Source: Caulobacterales bacterium (GTDB taxonomy: Bacteria; Pseudomonadota; Alphaproteobacteria; Caulobacterales; Caulobacteraceae). Taken from it: a stretch of DNA of 64,000 nucleotides. Under the pieces are notes generated by a model, which was not told the origin of the DNA, ran no database searches, and saw only the letters and a list, made by a program, of their open reading frames with translations. Below are positions 36,403 to 45,747 of the stretch, piece by piece. The stretch is taken from positions 186,001 through 250,000 of the forward strand of contig JAFLCS010000001.1 in the NCBI GenBank assembly GCA_017302105.1, written 5' to 3'. Positions within the stretch are counted from its first letter, which is position 1. Each line of letters starts with the position of its first letter. The position numbers and the translations under genes are program-made.

Positions 36403-38415
36403 ATGCGCAATGTCATTCTTGTTTCCGTCATCGGCTGGATGGCCCTGTCGTCGACCGCCGAGGCCCAGGACGGGCCGCCCGCCGAGGCCGCGGACCATCT
36501 CGACGACATCATCGTCACCGGCGCGCCCTATGGCGTGACCCGGCGTGCCACCACCCTGGCGATCGAGGTTCTGGACGAGGCCGCGCTGGCCACGGCACCG
36601 CCCGCAACCCTTGGGGATGTATTGAACGGCTTGCCGGGCGTTCGTACGACGGCCTTTGCCGCCGGGGCCAGCCGCCCGGTAATCCGCGGCCTGTCGGGAC
36701 CCCGCGTTCTGGTTCTGTCAAACGGGATTGGCCTGATCGACGCCTCGGGTCTGTCGCCGGACCACCAGGTGGCCGCAGACCCGGCTGACGCCAGCCGGAT
36801 CGAGGTCCTGCGGGGCCCTTCTACCCTGGCCTATGGCGGCACCGCGATCGGTGGCGTCGTGAACGTGATCGACGACCGAATCGTCTCGGTGGTTCCCGAA
36901 GGCGGTCTGACAGGTCGCCTGGCCGGCCAGGTCACCAGCGTCGATGGCGGCTGGGCCGCCTCGGCCGGCCTGTCCGCCGTAACAGGGCCCTTCGTGGTCA
37001 GCCTGGAAGGCCAGCGCCGGGAGGCCGCAGACTACGCCATCCCGAGGCCCGCCGAATCCCGACGCCTGATGCACGCCGAAGGCGAGGCACCGTCCTCTCT
37101 GCAGGGCGGTGATCTTGAGAACAGCTTCTCCAATGTCAGCGTCTATGGCGGGGGCCTGAGCTGGATCGGAACGAACGGTTTTGTCGGCGTCTCGGTTCGT
37201 CGTACCGAGTCCGACTACGGCGTCCCCAGCCATGAGCATGAGGCCGACGACGAGGCTGAGGTCTCCATCGGCCTGGAGCAGACTCGCCTCGATATGCGCG
37301 GCGAGTGGGGCCTGGATCTCGGGCCGTTCGAACGGGTCCGGGCTTCGGGGGGCTACGCCGATTACACGCACACCGAATTTGAGGGCGAACGGGTCGGAAC
37401 CCAGTTCCTGTCGGAGGGCTGGGAAGGCCGCGTCGAGCTGGTGCAGGCCAATGTCGACGGGTGGCAGGGGGCTGTCGGCGGCCAACTGCTTCGGCGCGAC
37501 TTCGACGCCGTCGGAGCCGAGGCCTATGTACCCCGGACGCGCATCAGCGAGGCCGGGGCCTTCATTCTTCAGCGGCTGGACCGGGGCCGGTTCGGTGTCG
37601 AGGGCGGTCTGCGATTCGACCACCGCCATCTCGACAGCCTGGTCGCCGAGCGCAGTTTCGAGAATGTTTCGGCGTCCCTGGGGTTCTTCTACCGGCCGAA
37701 TCTCAACTGGTTCTTCGGCCTGAACCTGGCCAGCAGCGGGCGAGGACCGACCGAGGCCGAACTGTTCGCCGACGGGCCCCACGCGGCGACGCGCGCCTAT
37801 GAGATCGGCGACCGGGACCTTGGGTCCGAGCGGGTCACCTCCATCGAGGGCACCCTGCACATCGATCGCGGCCCGATCTCGGCGGATCTGCATCTGTATC
37901 ATGCCCGATACGACGGCTTCATCGACCTCGCCCCGACCGGCGATCGGCAAGATGGGTTGGCGGTCTTCGCCTATGTCCAGACCGACGCCCGCTTCACCGG
38001 ATTCGAGGTCGAGGCGTCCTGGCGGATCTGGGACGAGGGTGAGCGCCGGCGTCTCAGTCTCGAGGCGACGGGTGACCAGGTTCGTGGGGACACGGATCTG
38101 GGCCCCCCCGCCCGCATTCCGCCGTGGTCGGCGAGCGCGCGCGCCATCCTCCAGCTTGAAAACTGGAGCGGGCGTCTGGAGCTGCGAGAGGTCGGGGCCC
38201 AGGACCGGATTGCGGCCTTCGAGCTGCCAAGCGACGGCTACCGGACCCTGAACGTCTTTCTGGCCTGGGCACCGGACCCCGAGCGCGGCCTGATGCTCTA
38301 TGCGGAGGGCCGCAATCTGAATGATGCGGAGATCCGCGAACACGCCTCTTTTCTCAAGGATCTGGCACCGTCACCGGGCCGCAACCTGCGCGTCGGGGCC
38401 ATCTACAGATACTGA
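36403..38415 (+). CDS. TonB-dependent zinc receptor, ZnuD-like
   Basis: A 670-residue outer-membrane receptor. A signal peptide (to about residue 22, STAEAQ) is followed by a plug domain with a TonB-box-like DDIIVTGAP and IEVLRGPSTLAYGGTAIGGVVNVIDDRI, then a 22-strand beta barrel ending in YRY. A His/acidic loop, HEHEADDEAE near residue 280, and the C-terminal HASFLKDLAPSPGRN resemble the ZnuD family. Zinc (or zinc complex) uptake is inferred from these features and the Zur box. The Caulobacter zur regulon includes such a receptor. Confidence 0.85.
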   Translation: MRNVILVSVIGWMALSSTAEAQDGPPAEAADHLDDIIVTGAPYGVTRRATTLAIEVLDEAALATAPPATLGDVLNGLPGVRTTAFAAGASRPVIRGLSGPRVLVLSNGIGLIDASGLSPDHQVAADPADASRIEVLRGPSTLAYGGTAIGGVVNVIDDRIVSVVPEGGLTGRLAGQVTSVDGGWAASAGLSAVTGPFVVSLEGQRREAADYAIPRPAESRRLMHAEGEAPSSLQGGDLENSFSNVSVYGGGLSWIGTNGFVGVSVRRTESDYGVPSHEHEADDEAEVSIGLEQTRLDMRGEWGLDLGPFERVRASGGYADYTHTEFEGERVGTQFLSEGWEGRVELVQANVDGWQGAVGGQLLRRDFDAVGAEAYVPRTRISEAGAFILQRLDRGRFGVEGGLRFDHRHLDSLVAERSFENVSASLGFFYRPNLNWFFGLNLASSGRGPTEAELFADGPHAATRAYEIGDRDLGSERVTSIEGTLHIDRGPISADLHLYHARYDGFIDLAPTGDRQDGLAVFAYVQTDARFTGFEVEASWRIWDEGERRRLSLEATGDQVRGDTDLGPPARIPPWSASARAILQLENWSGRLELREVGAQDRIAAFELPSDGYRTLNVFLAWAPDPERGLMLYAEGRNLNDAEIREHASFLKDLAPSPGRNLRVGAIYRY

Positions 38416-38440
38416 GGTTCGCGCCGCAGGCGCGCTCGGT

Positions 38441-38469
38441 TTGCTCACACGCCGGGTCTGGGCTAGAAG
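38441..38469 (+). promoter_or_regulatory. Candidate housekeeping promoter of sapC
   Basis: TTGCTCA (38441-38447) and GCTAGAAG (38462-38469) are spaced 14 bases and match the Caulobacter GCTANAWC -10 at seven of eight positions. The predicted start of transcription is about 30 bases before the ATG. Confidence 0.55.
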
Positions 38470-38505
38470 CCCGCACCCATTTCAATCCGCCGGATAACCA
38501 GCTTC

Positions 38506-39297
38506 ATGGAACAGTCGCCGCTCGCCGCCCAGATGTCGGGCAATGTCATCTTCTACAGCAATCCCGAGCCGCTCACGCCCGAGCATCACGGAAAACTCGG
38601 CGTCAAGCGCGTCGACCACCCCTATGCCTTCGTCGCCGGCTCCCATGTCGTGCCGGCCACGGTGACCGAGTTTGCACCGGGGTCCCTGTCCTATCCGATC
38701 ATCTTCCTCGGGGACGAGGAGAAGTCCCCGCTGATGGTCATGGGCCTGCGCCAGGGCGAGAACCTCTATGTCGACGCCGTGGGTGATTTCCGCCCCGACG
38801 CCTATGTGCCGGCCTTCGTGCGCCGCTATCCGTTCGTCTATGCCAATGAACAGGGGTCCGATCGCCTCATCCTGTGTGTCGACCGCGGTGCCCCCTTCGT
38901 CACCGAGGATTTCGATATTCCCTTCTTCGAGGACGGCAAGCCTTCGGACTACACCAACCAGGCCATGCAGTTCTGCAACGACTTCGAAACCGAGCGCCAG
39001 CGCACGGCCAATTTCATGGCCCTGCTCGCCGAGCTGGACCTGCTTGACCGGCGCGAGACGAACTTCACGCCGCGCAATCCCGACGGGTCGAACGGCCAAC
39101 CGCAGAAGATTGCGGACTACTGGGCCGTGTCCGAAGAGAAGCTGGCCAAACTGAGCACCGAGAAGCTGACCGAACTGCGCGACAACGGCGCCCTGGGCCA
39201 GATCTATGCTCACATGAACTCGCTGCTGGGCTGGGATCGTCTGATCGCCCTGGCCATGGACCGCAATCAGCGGATGCAGACCGCTGCCAACGCCTAG
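38506..39297 (+). CDS. sapC: SapC family protein
   Basis: A 263-residue protein of the SapC family, named after a gene near S-layer protein genes in Campylobacter; its function in alphaproteobacteria is uncertain. Characteristic segments are HPYAFVAGSHVVPATVTEF, YPIIFLGDEEKSPLMVMGLRQGENLYVD, YVPAFVRRYPFVYAN and CVDRGAPFV. There is no signal peptide and no S-layer gene nearby. It has a probable promoter before it and a strong intrinsic terminator after it, so it is a single-gene transcript. Confidence 0.88.
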   Translation: MEQSPLAAQMSGNVIFYSNPEPLTPEHHGKLGVKRVDHPYAFVAGSHVVPATVTEFAPGSLSYPIIFLGDEEKSPLMVMGLRQGENLYVDAVGDFRPDAYVPAFVRRYPFVYANEQGSDRLILCVDRGAPFVTEDFDIPFFEDGKPSDYTNQAMQFCNDFETERQRTANFMALLAELDLLDRRETNFTPRNPDGSNGQPQKIADYWAVSEEKLAKLSTEKLTELRDNGALGQIYAHMNSLLGWDRLIALAMDRNQRMQTAANA

Positions 39298-39325
39298 ATC
39301 CCGGCGTTCTAGCTGACAGAACAGA

Positions 39326-39355
39326 CCCCGGCGGATCCGATCCGCCGGGGTTTTT
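39326..39355 (+). terminator. Intrinsic terminator after sapC
   Basis: CCCCGGCGGA (39326-39335) and TCCGCCGGGG (39341-39350) form a 10-base GC stem with a 5-base loop, followed by TTTTT at 39351-39355. This is the clearest terminator in the window. It faces the plus strand only; the other strand has no T-run. Confidence 0.9.
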
Positions 39356-39358
39356 CTT

Positions 39359-39766
39359 TCAGCGCCGGAGGAATACCGCGCGGGTCAGGCATGAAAATAT
39401 CAGCCGCCCGGCCTCATCCAGCAGATCCTGCTGAGCGATGATGACGCCCCGTTCGTCGCCGACGGGGTCCTTGCCCATGACCGTCATGCGGGCGCGCAGG
39501 AGTTCTCCGGCGGGCGGCGTGCGCGAAAACCTGAGGGCATCCACCGCCAGGGACTTTGACCGCGCCCAGCGTTTGGCAGAGTCCGTCTCGAGTCGGGACC
39601 AGTAGGCATAGACCAGGGCATCCGGCGCCCCTTGCGAGGCGTCCCAGCCCGGCGCGAAGCGGCGCGCGAAATCGGCGACCGCCTCCGCATCGACGGCACA
39701 GGTGCCGAGATTCACGACCTGGCCGACCTCAAGGTCATCGAAATGGACGAGAAATTCGTCGCTCAC
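39359..39766 (-). CDS. MaoC-like hot-dog domain protein
   Basis: A 135-residue MaoC-dehydratase-like protein: FDDLEVGQVVNLGTCAV at the N-terminus and a hot-dog helix VADFARRFAPGWD, ending in a beta strand FSCLTRAVFLRR. The hydratase motif with catalytic Asp and His (D-x4-H in GD-PxHxD) is not seen, so hydratase activity is doubtful. It starts inside the stop of an upstream oxidoreductase gene (ATGA overlap), which suggests joint use in acyl-CoA or fatty acid metabolism. Confidence 0.75.
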   Translation of the reverse strand: MSDEFLVHFDDLEVGQVVNLGTCAVDAEAVADFARRFAPGWDASQGAPDALVYAYWSRLETDSAKRWARSKSLAVDALRFSRTPPAGELLRARMTVMGKDPVGDERGVIIAQQDLLDEAGRLIFSCLTRAVFLRR

Positions 39767-40776
39767 GGCTCCTCCGAGACTCGCACCAGCAGCTTGCCGT
39801 CATGGGCACCTGTGAACAGGCGAGCCAGGGACGATACCGCGCCTTCCAGGCCCTCGTCGACATGGACCTTCCATTTGAGCCGCCCGTCGGCCAGCCACGG
39901 CCCCATTTCTGCGATCATCTCTCGCACGCGCGGCTGATAGTCCATGACCAGGAAACCCTGGACCTTCATGCGGTGCGTGATGAGGCGCGCCAGATTCGGC
40001 GGCTTCGGCGCACTGGTGGCATTATAGGCCGAAATCATGCCGCAGACGGCGATCCGCCCATGGATCTTCATCCGGTTCCAGGTGGCGTTCATGATATCGC
40101 CGCCGACGTTTTCGAAGCTCATCTCGACGCCATCGGGGGCGATCCGGTCCAGCGCCTCGCCGACCCGTTCGTTCTTGTAGTCGATGGCGGCATCAAAACC
40201 GAGTTCATCCGTCAGCCAGGCGCATTTGGCCGGACCGCCGGCGATTCCGATGACGCGCGCGCCTTTCTGCTTGGCGATCTGGCCGGCAATCGAACCGACC
40301 GCCCCGGCTGCCGCCGAAATCACCATCGTTTCGCCGGGCTGGGGTTGAAGCACATCGACGACGCCGAAATAGGCCGTCATGCCGGTCATCCCGAGTACAG
40401 ACATATTGGCCGTCAGCGGCAGACCTGGGAACCGGTGGACCTTGCCGACGGCGGCATCGGGCACCGCCGCGTAATCGGCCCAGCCCCCTGCGGCGGTCGT
40501 CACCACATCGCCGACGGCAAAGCGGTCGGACCTCGACTGCTCGACCACACCCAGCGACAGGCCGCGCATTACCGAACCCAGCTGAACCGGCGGCAGATAT
40601 CCCTCGGAATCGTTCATCCAGGTGCGGTTGGTCGGATCCAGCGACAGATAGACGGTCCGAATCAGAACCTCGCCGTCACCGATGTCCGCAACGGAGGATT
40701 CGACCAGCTCCAGGTCCCCGTCCTTGAGGTCTCCGATGGGCCGATTCTTCAGAATCCACTGGCGATTTCGGGTCAT
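39763..40776 (-). CDS. NADP-dependent oxidoreductase of the MDR (CurA/prostaglandin reductase-like) family
   Basis: A 337-residue zinc-independent medium-chain reductase. It has RTVYLSLDPTNRTWMNDSEGY near residue 40, the NADP-binding motif ETMVISAAAGAVGSIAGQIAKQKGARVIGIAGG, and the C-terminal YQPRVREMIAEMGPWLADGRLK. Related enzymes reduce the double bond of alpha,beta-unsaturated ketones. The natural substrate is unknown. It is followed by a MaoC-like gene through an ATGA overlap, and is divergent from the dsbD gene by 86 bases. Confidence 0.88.
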   Translation of the reverse strand: MTRNRQWILKNRPIGDLKDGDLELVESSVADIGDGEVLIRTVYLSLDPTNRTWMNDSEGYLPPVQLGSVMRGLSLGVVEQSRSDRFAVGDVVTTAAGGWADYAAVPDAAVGKVHRFPGLPLTANMSVLGMTGMTAYFGVVDVLQPQPGETMVISAAAGAVGSIAGQIAKQKGARVIGIAGGPAKCAWLTDELGFDAAIDYKNERVGEALDRIAPDGVEMSFENVGGDIMNATWNRMKIHGRIAVCGMISAYNATSAPKPPNLARLITHRMKVQGFLVMDYQPRVREMIAEMGPWLADGRLKWKVHVDEGLEGAVSSLARLFTGAHDGKLLVRVSEEP

Positions 40777-40862
40777 GGGAGCCTCCGTCCTTATTTGCGA
40801 CCCTATTGACCGTCAAAAGACCGGCTTGTCGAGCGCCCCCGGATAGGCTTTTGCATTCCTCC

Positions 40863-43025
40863 ATGCTGACCCGCCTCACGGCCCTTCTGGTCGCCCTGTT
40901 TTTTACCGCCCTGGCACCGGCGCACGCCCAGCCGGTACGGACCGGCCATCTTGAAGCCGAGTTGGTGCGCCAGACCCAGTGGGCGGCACCCGGCTCGACC
41001 GTGTATCTGGCCGTCGTCCAGGACATTGACCCGGACTGGCACACCTACTGGATCAACCCGGGCGACGTCGGCCAGGCCACACATTTTGACTGGACCGTCG
41101 CTCCGGGGATTGGAATCGGCACGCCGATCTGGCCGGTGCCGTCGCGCATCCTGACCGTCGCCGGACAGGATCGATTCTCCAGCTATGCCTATGAGCGCCG
41201 GGTGATGACGCCGGTCGCTGTCACGGTCCCGGGCTTCGCACGGGTTGGATCGTCCGTACCCATTCGACTGACGGCAACTTTTTTTGTGTGTTCGGACACG
41301 CTGTGCATCCCGGAAACGGCTGAACTGGGTGTCGAGCTCCCGATCCGGTACGGACGGCCGGAACTGGAGCCGCGCTGGGGCTCGCTGATCGACCAGGCTC
41401 TGGCGGCGACCCCGGAACCCGCTTCCTTCGACGGTTTCGTCTCGACGGCGGCCGGCATCGTCAGCTTTGCCTTCGCGGGCGACGAGCTGGAGGGTCTTGA
41501 GGCCGACGAAGCCTACTTCCTGCCGGACCGGCCTGGCGTGATCGATCAGGCGGCCGTCCAGCGGGTCGAGCGCGGGCCGCGCGGACTGGTCCTGTCGGCC
41601 CCAGCGGCCCAGTCCCTGGTGCCCCTGACTGGACCGGTTTCGGGCATTCTGACCACGCGGTCCGGCACCTGGCAGGTGTCGCTTGAGCCCGGTCCACCGC
41701 CGGAAGGGTCCTATGGGCTGGGGTCAGCCGCCCCAGCCCCCCTGGACGGAGACCTGGGAGCCGGCCCATCCGATATCAGTCCGGTTCAGGCGATGATCTG
41801 GGCCTTTCTCGGCGGTCTGATCCTCAACATCATGCCGTGCGTTTTTCCGGTCCTGTCCATGAAGGCGGCGTCCCTGGCGGCTTCGATGGCCAGTCCGGCC
41901 AGGGCTCGGGCCGATGGTCTGGCCTTTCTGATCGGGGTCATGGCGGCATTTCTGAGCCTGGCGGGCTTGATGCTGTTTCTGCGCACGGGCGGATCGGCGA
42001 TCGGCTGGGGCTTTCAGCTCCAGTCCCCTGCGGTCGTCGCCGGCCTGGGCCTCGTCATGCTGGGGGCGGGATTGAACCTGTCGGGGGTGTTCCAGGCGGG
42101 TGCGTCCACCCAGGCCCTGGCCGCCGGGGCCGGGGCACGGCTCGACGGCCCCCTGGCACGCTTCGGGCCCTCCGCGCGGTCTGCCCTGACCGGCGTCCTG
42201 GCCGTCGCCGTGGCCGCGCCCTGTACAGCCCCGTTCATGGCCGCAGCCCTCGGATTTGCCGCGACCCAGCCGCCCGTCACCGCCCTGGTCATCTTTGCTG
42301 CCCTCGGCCTCGGCTTCGCCCTGCCCTATGTGCTGGCCAGTGCCTCGCCGGCGATCCTGAGAGCCTTGCCGGCACCGGGACCCTGGCTCAACCGGACAAA
42401 GGTCGTGCTGGCCGTGCCGATGTACGCGGCGGCCCTGTGGCTGGGGTGGGTCTTCTGGCGACAAGCCGGGCCCGTACCGACCGTCATCCTGGCCGGATCG
42501 GCCCTCCTGTTCATGGTTGGCCTGTGGGTGTTCGGTCGCCGTCAGACTGCGCGGGCCGAGGGCTGGAGCCGGCCGCCGGGCCGGGTCGCCATCATCATCC
42601 TTCTGGGAGCGGCCGCGGCCGGGCTGGTCTGGGCCTCGATGATGCCGCGTGTGGCACCCGATGCCACGACCCATCTGGCATCCGAGCCGTGGTCGGCGGC
42701 GCGCCTGGCCGCGCTGCGCGCCGAGGGGCGTCCGGCATTGGTCAATTTCACCGCTGACTGGTGCCTGAGCTGCAAGACCAATGAGGCCACAGCCCTGTCG
42801 TCGCGACGTGTGGCTGAGGCACTGGATCGTGCCGGGGCCGCCTATCTGGTGGCCGACTGGACCCGCCGCGACGCCGAGATCGCGCAGGAGTTGGCCCGCC
42901 ATGGTCGCTCGGGCGTTCCGCTCTATCTGGTCTATCCGGCTGATGGCGGCGAACCGGAAACCCTGCCCCAGCTGCTTACCGAGGGCACTGTGATCACCGC
43001 CCTGGAGCGGGCCTCGGATCCCTAG
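40863..43025 (+). CDS. dsbD: Thiol:disulfide interchange protein, DsbD/ScsB family
   Basis: A 720-residue membrane protein moving reducing equivalents from the cytoplasm to the periplasm. After a signal peptide (MLTRLTALLVALFFTALAPAHAQ) come an N-terminal periplasmic domain with cysteines in FFVCSDTLCIPE, a central membrane domain with paired cysteines (MPCVFPVLSMK and APCTAPFMA), and a C-terminal thioredoxin-like domain with WCLSCK. The architecture resembles the ScsB branch more than classical DsbD, so the symbol is approximate. The start is ATG 40863, because upstream codons lack an export signal. Its TAG shares CTAG with the convergent gene. Confidence 0.88.
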   Translation: MLTRLTALLVALFFTALAPAHAQPVRTGHLEAELVRQTQWAAPGSTVYLAVVQDIDPDWHTYWINPGDVGQATHFDWTVAPGIGIGTPIWPVPSRILTVAGQDRFSSYAYERRVMTPVAVTVPGFARVGSSVPIRLTATFFVCSDTLCIPETAELGVELPIRYGRPELEPRWGSLIDQALAATPEPASFDGFVSTAAGIVSFAFAGDELEGLEADEAYFLPDRPGVIDQAAVQRVERGPRGLVLSAPAAQSLVPLTGPVSGILTTRSGTWQVSLEPGPPPEGSYGLGSAAPAPLDGDLGAGPSDISPVQAMIWAFLGGLILNIMPCVFPVLSMKAASLAASMASPARARADGLAFLIGVMAAFLSLAGLMLFLRTGGSAIGWGFQLQSPAVVAGLGLVMLGAGLNLSGVFQAGASTQALAAGAGARLDGPLARFGPSARSALTGVLAVAVAAPCTAPFMAAALGFAATQPPVTALVIFAALGLGFALPYVLASASPAILRALPAPGPWLNRTKVVLAVPMYAAALWLGWVFWRQAGPVPTVILAGSALLFMVGLWVFGRRQTARAEGWSRPPGRVAIIILLGAAAAGLVWASMMPRVAPDATTHLASEPWSAARLAALRAEGRPALVNFTADWCLSCKTNEATALSSRRVAEALDRAGAAYLVADWTRRDAEIAQELARHGRSGVPLYLVYPADGGEPETLPQLLTEGTVITALERASDP

Positions 43026-43495
43026 TGCGGGGGCTCGCCCGTCTGGGGCGCCGGCGGAGCCACGATCACCGCGATGTTGTCGTTCAGCAGGTAGCTGAGC
43101 TCGGCCAGGGCATCGCTGCGCGTGTTCGGTGTGGTCGCAGCGGCGACATCCTGAACACGTCGGGGCAGGTCTTCGGACAGACCGCGCAGAATGCAGCGAA
43201 GGTCACCATCGGTGCCGCGTTCGCGCAGATCCAGGTGTCCGGCCATGTCTCGTTCGGACAGTTCGGTGGCCGCCTGACGGAAGGCCACGAAGTCCGGCCG
43301 CTGCGCAAATCCCGCATCCTGGGCGGCACCTGACGTGATCCAGGCCTCGACGACCGTCTTCAAGGCCTCGGATCGCGAGATGATGTCGGCGTACATCGGT
43401 TCCTGCGCCAGGGCGTTGGGCGGAGCGACGGGCTGGACGGCGATGGAAGGGTCGCTCATCAGAAGGACGGCGGCGACGGCAAGACCACAGGACAT
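43022..43495 (-). CDS. Hypothetical exported protein
   Basis: A 157-residue protein with a signal-like N-terminus (MSCGLAVAAVLLMSDPSIAVQ), followed by Ala/Glu/Asp-rich helical sequence, a single Cys in LRCILRG, and a proline-rich C-terminal tail (VAPPAPQTGEPP). No family is recognised. It overlaps dsbD by four bases at the stop codons and has a promoter-like region of 68 bases before pgi, which is divergent. Confidence 0.6.
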   Translation of the reverse strand: MSCGLAVAAVLLMSDPSIAVQPVAPPNALAQEPMYADIISRSEALKTVVEAWITSGAAQDAGFAQRPDFVAFRQAATELSERDMAGHLDLRERGTDGDLRCILRGLSEDLPRRVQDVAAATTPNTRSDALAELSYLLNDNIAVIVAPPAPQTGEPPH

Positions 43496-43563
43496 GAGCC
43501 TCTCCTTGCGCTAGGAGGTCGATCCACACCTGCGCCTGAAACGGTTAATGAGACCTTGATTCC

Positions 43564-45171
43564 ATGAGCCTGGACGCCGCCCGCGACCGTTTGACCCGCT
43601 TCGCCGAGCGCGATGCCACGGGGTCGATCCTGCAACGGTTCTTGGACGAACCGGCACGGCTGGACCGGCTGACGCTTGAGGCGGCGGGTCTGTATCTGGA
43701 CCTGTCCAAACAGAGCTGGAGCCTGGAGGGGCTCGATGCCGCGCTGGATCTGGCCCGCGCCGCCGGCGTGGAGGCGGAACGGGACCGGATGGCCGCCGGT
43801 CATGCCATCAACGCCTCCGAGGGCCGCGCCGTCCTGCACATGGCCCTACGTGCCCAGGACGGGGCTGATTTTCGGGCCCTCGGCAAGTCGGTCTCGGCAG
43901 ACGTCACATCAGTCCGCACCGCCATGCGCCGCCTGGTGGACGATCTGCGCAACGGGCGTCGAACCGCGTCTGATGGTGGCGTAATCACGACGGTGGTCCA
44001 CATCGGCATCGGCGGCTCGGACCTGGGGCCCCGCATGATCTGGACGGCGCTCAGGCCGCTCCAGCCGGTCATTGACCTGAGGTTCGTCGCCAATATCGAC
44101 GGATCGGACCTGGCCGAAGCCCTCGACGGGCTGGACCCATCCCGCACCCTGGTCATCGTGGTCTCCAAGACCTTCACGACCCTTGAGACGCTGGCGAATG
44201 CCGAACAGGCCCGCACCTGGTTGCGCAAAGCGGTCGGCGAGGCGGGTTTGGCGGCGCATCTGGTCGGCGTGTCGGCCGCGCCCGAACGGGCCCGCGCCTT
44301 CGGCTGTGGCGAGGTTTTGGGGTTTGCAGACTGGGTCGGAGGGCGTTTCTCGCTGTGGTCCGCGGTCGGCACCAGCCTGGCCATCGGACTGGGCTGGCAG
44401 ACGTTCGAGCGTCTCCTGGCCGGTGCGCGGGCCATGGACGATCATTTCCGCCAAGCGCCGCTCGACCGCAATGCCCCGGTCCTGCTGGCTGCCGCCGAGG
44501 CCTTCAACGTCGCCGCAGGCCGATCGGCCCGGACCGTGGTACCCTATGCCCATCGGCTCAGGCTCCTGCCGGCCTTTCTCCAGCAGCTGGAAATGGAATC
44601 CAACGGCAAGTGCGTCGGCAAGGACGGCTGGAAGGTGGCTGGGCCGACCTGTCCGGCCATCTTCGGCGAACCTGGGACCAATGCCCAGCACGCCTATTTC
44701 CAGCTGTTGCACCAGGGGACGGCGGTGGTCCCCGTCGATTTCATCGTGGTGGCCCGAAATGCCGAGGGCGAAATCACCCAGATCGCCCTGAATGCCAATG
44801 CCCTGGCCCAGGCCGAGGCCCTTATGGTCGGCAGGTCTGAATCCCAGGTACGCGCGGACCTCTCAGCATCGGGCATTTCGGAGGCCGAGGCCGACGTCCT
44901 GGCTCCGCAGAAGACCTTTCCCGGCAACCGGCCCTCGTCGATGATCGTGCTGGAATCCCTGACGCCCGAGAGCCTGGGGGCGCTGATCGCCCTGTACGAA
45001 CACAAGACCTTCGTCGAAGGTGTGCTCTGGGGGCTGAACAGTTTTGACCAGTGGGGCGTCGAGCTGGGCAAGGTCCTGGCCAGAACCATCGACGCCGAAA
45101 TGAACGGCGGCGGCAGCGGATCGCACGACCCGTCCACCGCCGCCCTGATCAACCGGCTGAAGGCCCGCTGA
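43564..45171 (+). CDS. pgi: Glucose-6-phosphate isomerase
   Basis: A 535-residue enzyme interconverting glucose-6-phosphate and fructose-6-phosphate. Characteristic segments: IGIGGSDLGPRMI, VVSKTFTTLET (phosphate loop), the SIS region, ESNGKCVGKDG with catalytic Glu, GEPGTNAQHAYFQLLHQG with the active-site His, and NSFDQWGVELGK with the catalytic Lys. Length is typical. It stands alone between two exported-protein genes. Confidence 0.96.
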   Translation: MSLDAARDRLTRFAERDATGSILQRFLDEPARLDRLTLEAAGLYLDLSKQSWSLEGLDAALDLARAAGVEAERDRMAAGHAINASEGRAVLHMALRAQDGADFRALGKSVSADVTSVRTAMRRLVDDLRNGRRTASDGGVITTVVHIGIGGSDLGPRMIWTALRPLQPVIDLRFVANIDGSDLAEALDGLDPSRTLVIVVSKTFTTLETLANAEQARTWLRKAVGEAGLAAHLVGVSAAPERARAFGCGEVLGFADWVGGRFSLWSAVGTSLAIGLGWQTFERLLAGARAMDDHFRQAPLDRNAPVLLAAAEAFNVAAGRSARTVVPYAHRLRLLPAFLQQLEMESNGKCVGKDGWKVAGPTCPAIFGEPGTNAQHAYFQLLHQGTAVVPVDFIVVARNAEGEITQIALNANALAQAEALMVGRSESQVRADLSASGISEAEADVLAPQKTFPGNRPSSMIVLESLTPESLGALIALYEHKTFVEGVLWGLNSFDQWGVELGKVLARTIDAEMNGGGSGSHDPSTAALINRLKAR

Positions 45172-45174
45172 CGC

Positions 45175-45621
45175 CTACTGGCCGGGGATTCGTCCGTCCC
45201 AGTAGAACATCGGCTCGGTCAGGCTTGCCCCGGCGGCCGGCACGGACACCCGGACCATGTCGAAGGTGGGTTCCGAGCGAAGCTCGGCGCCGCGACTGGC
45301 GGCCCAGCCTTCCAGCGGGATGCCGTTCGGGGCCGCCTGCATCTGATAGTCGCCGTTCTCGTCATGCATCACCGACAGGGCATAGTCTCCGGCCGGGACG
45401 TCGCGGAACGTCAGGGTCATCGTGCCGGCGGCCGGATTGGCGATGATTTCGCCGAAGCCGGCCTGCTGGCGGTACTGGTCGCGCGTCTGAAGCGCGACCA
45501 GAAGCTGGCCGCCGCGCGCCTCAACGCCGGTGAGGGTCACGGTCACATCGCCGGCCTGGGCTGTTCCGGCTCCGACCAGAACCATCGAAAAGGCCGTCAG
45601 GGCCACCCACTTGGTTTTCAT
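45175..45621 (-). CDS. DUF2141 exported protein
   Basis: A 148-residue secreted protein with signal peptide MKTKWVALTAFSMVLVGAGTAQA. The mature part is a DUF2141 domain: VTVTLTGVEARGGQLLVALQ, FRDVPAGDYALSVMHDENGDYQM and GIPLEGWAASRGA. Function is unknown, although the domain occurs in small periplasmic proteins. The start is ATG 45621, with AGGAAGGAG upstream and a good promoter at 45659-45687; the longer frame has no signal peptide. Confidence 0.87.
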   Translation of the reverse strand: MKTKWVALTAFSMVLVGAGTAQAGDVTVTLTGVEARGGQLLVALQTRDQYRQQAGFGEIIANPAAGTMTLTFRDVPAGDYALSVMHDENGDYQMQAAPNGIPLEGWAASRGAELRSEPTFDMVRVSVPAAGASLTEPMFYWDGRIPGQ

Positions 45622-45658
45622 CGCCGATCTCCTTCCTGTTTGAATGACGATGAAGAAC

Positions 45659-45687
45659 TTTATGTTCCAAAGCACATGGCGTGTCAA
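45659..45687 (-). promoter_or_regulatory. Candidate promoter of the DUF2141 gene
   Basis: On the minus strand a perfect TTGACA (45687-45682) is followed after 17 bases by CATAAA (45664-45659), resembling an ordinary sigma-70 promoter. Confidence 0.6.
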
Positions 45688-45747
45688 TGGAGGTCTGATG
45701 CCTGCCCCCCGTTGCTCTCCTGACAGGGGAACTCTAGGGTCCGCCGC

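Noticed and set aside
36718-38343. A 541-codon open frame antisense to the TonB receptor
   Set aside because: The receptor is complete and recognisable; the antisense frame has no motif.
45712-45740. Promoter of xseB made of TTGCTCT and TCTAGGGT
   Set aside because: The -10-like element lies only seven bases before the ATG and matches the consensus poorly.
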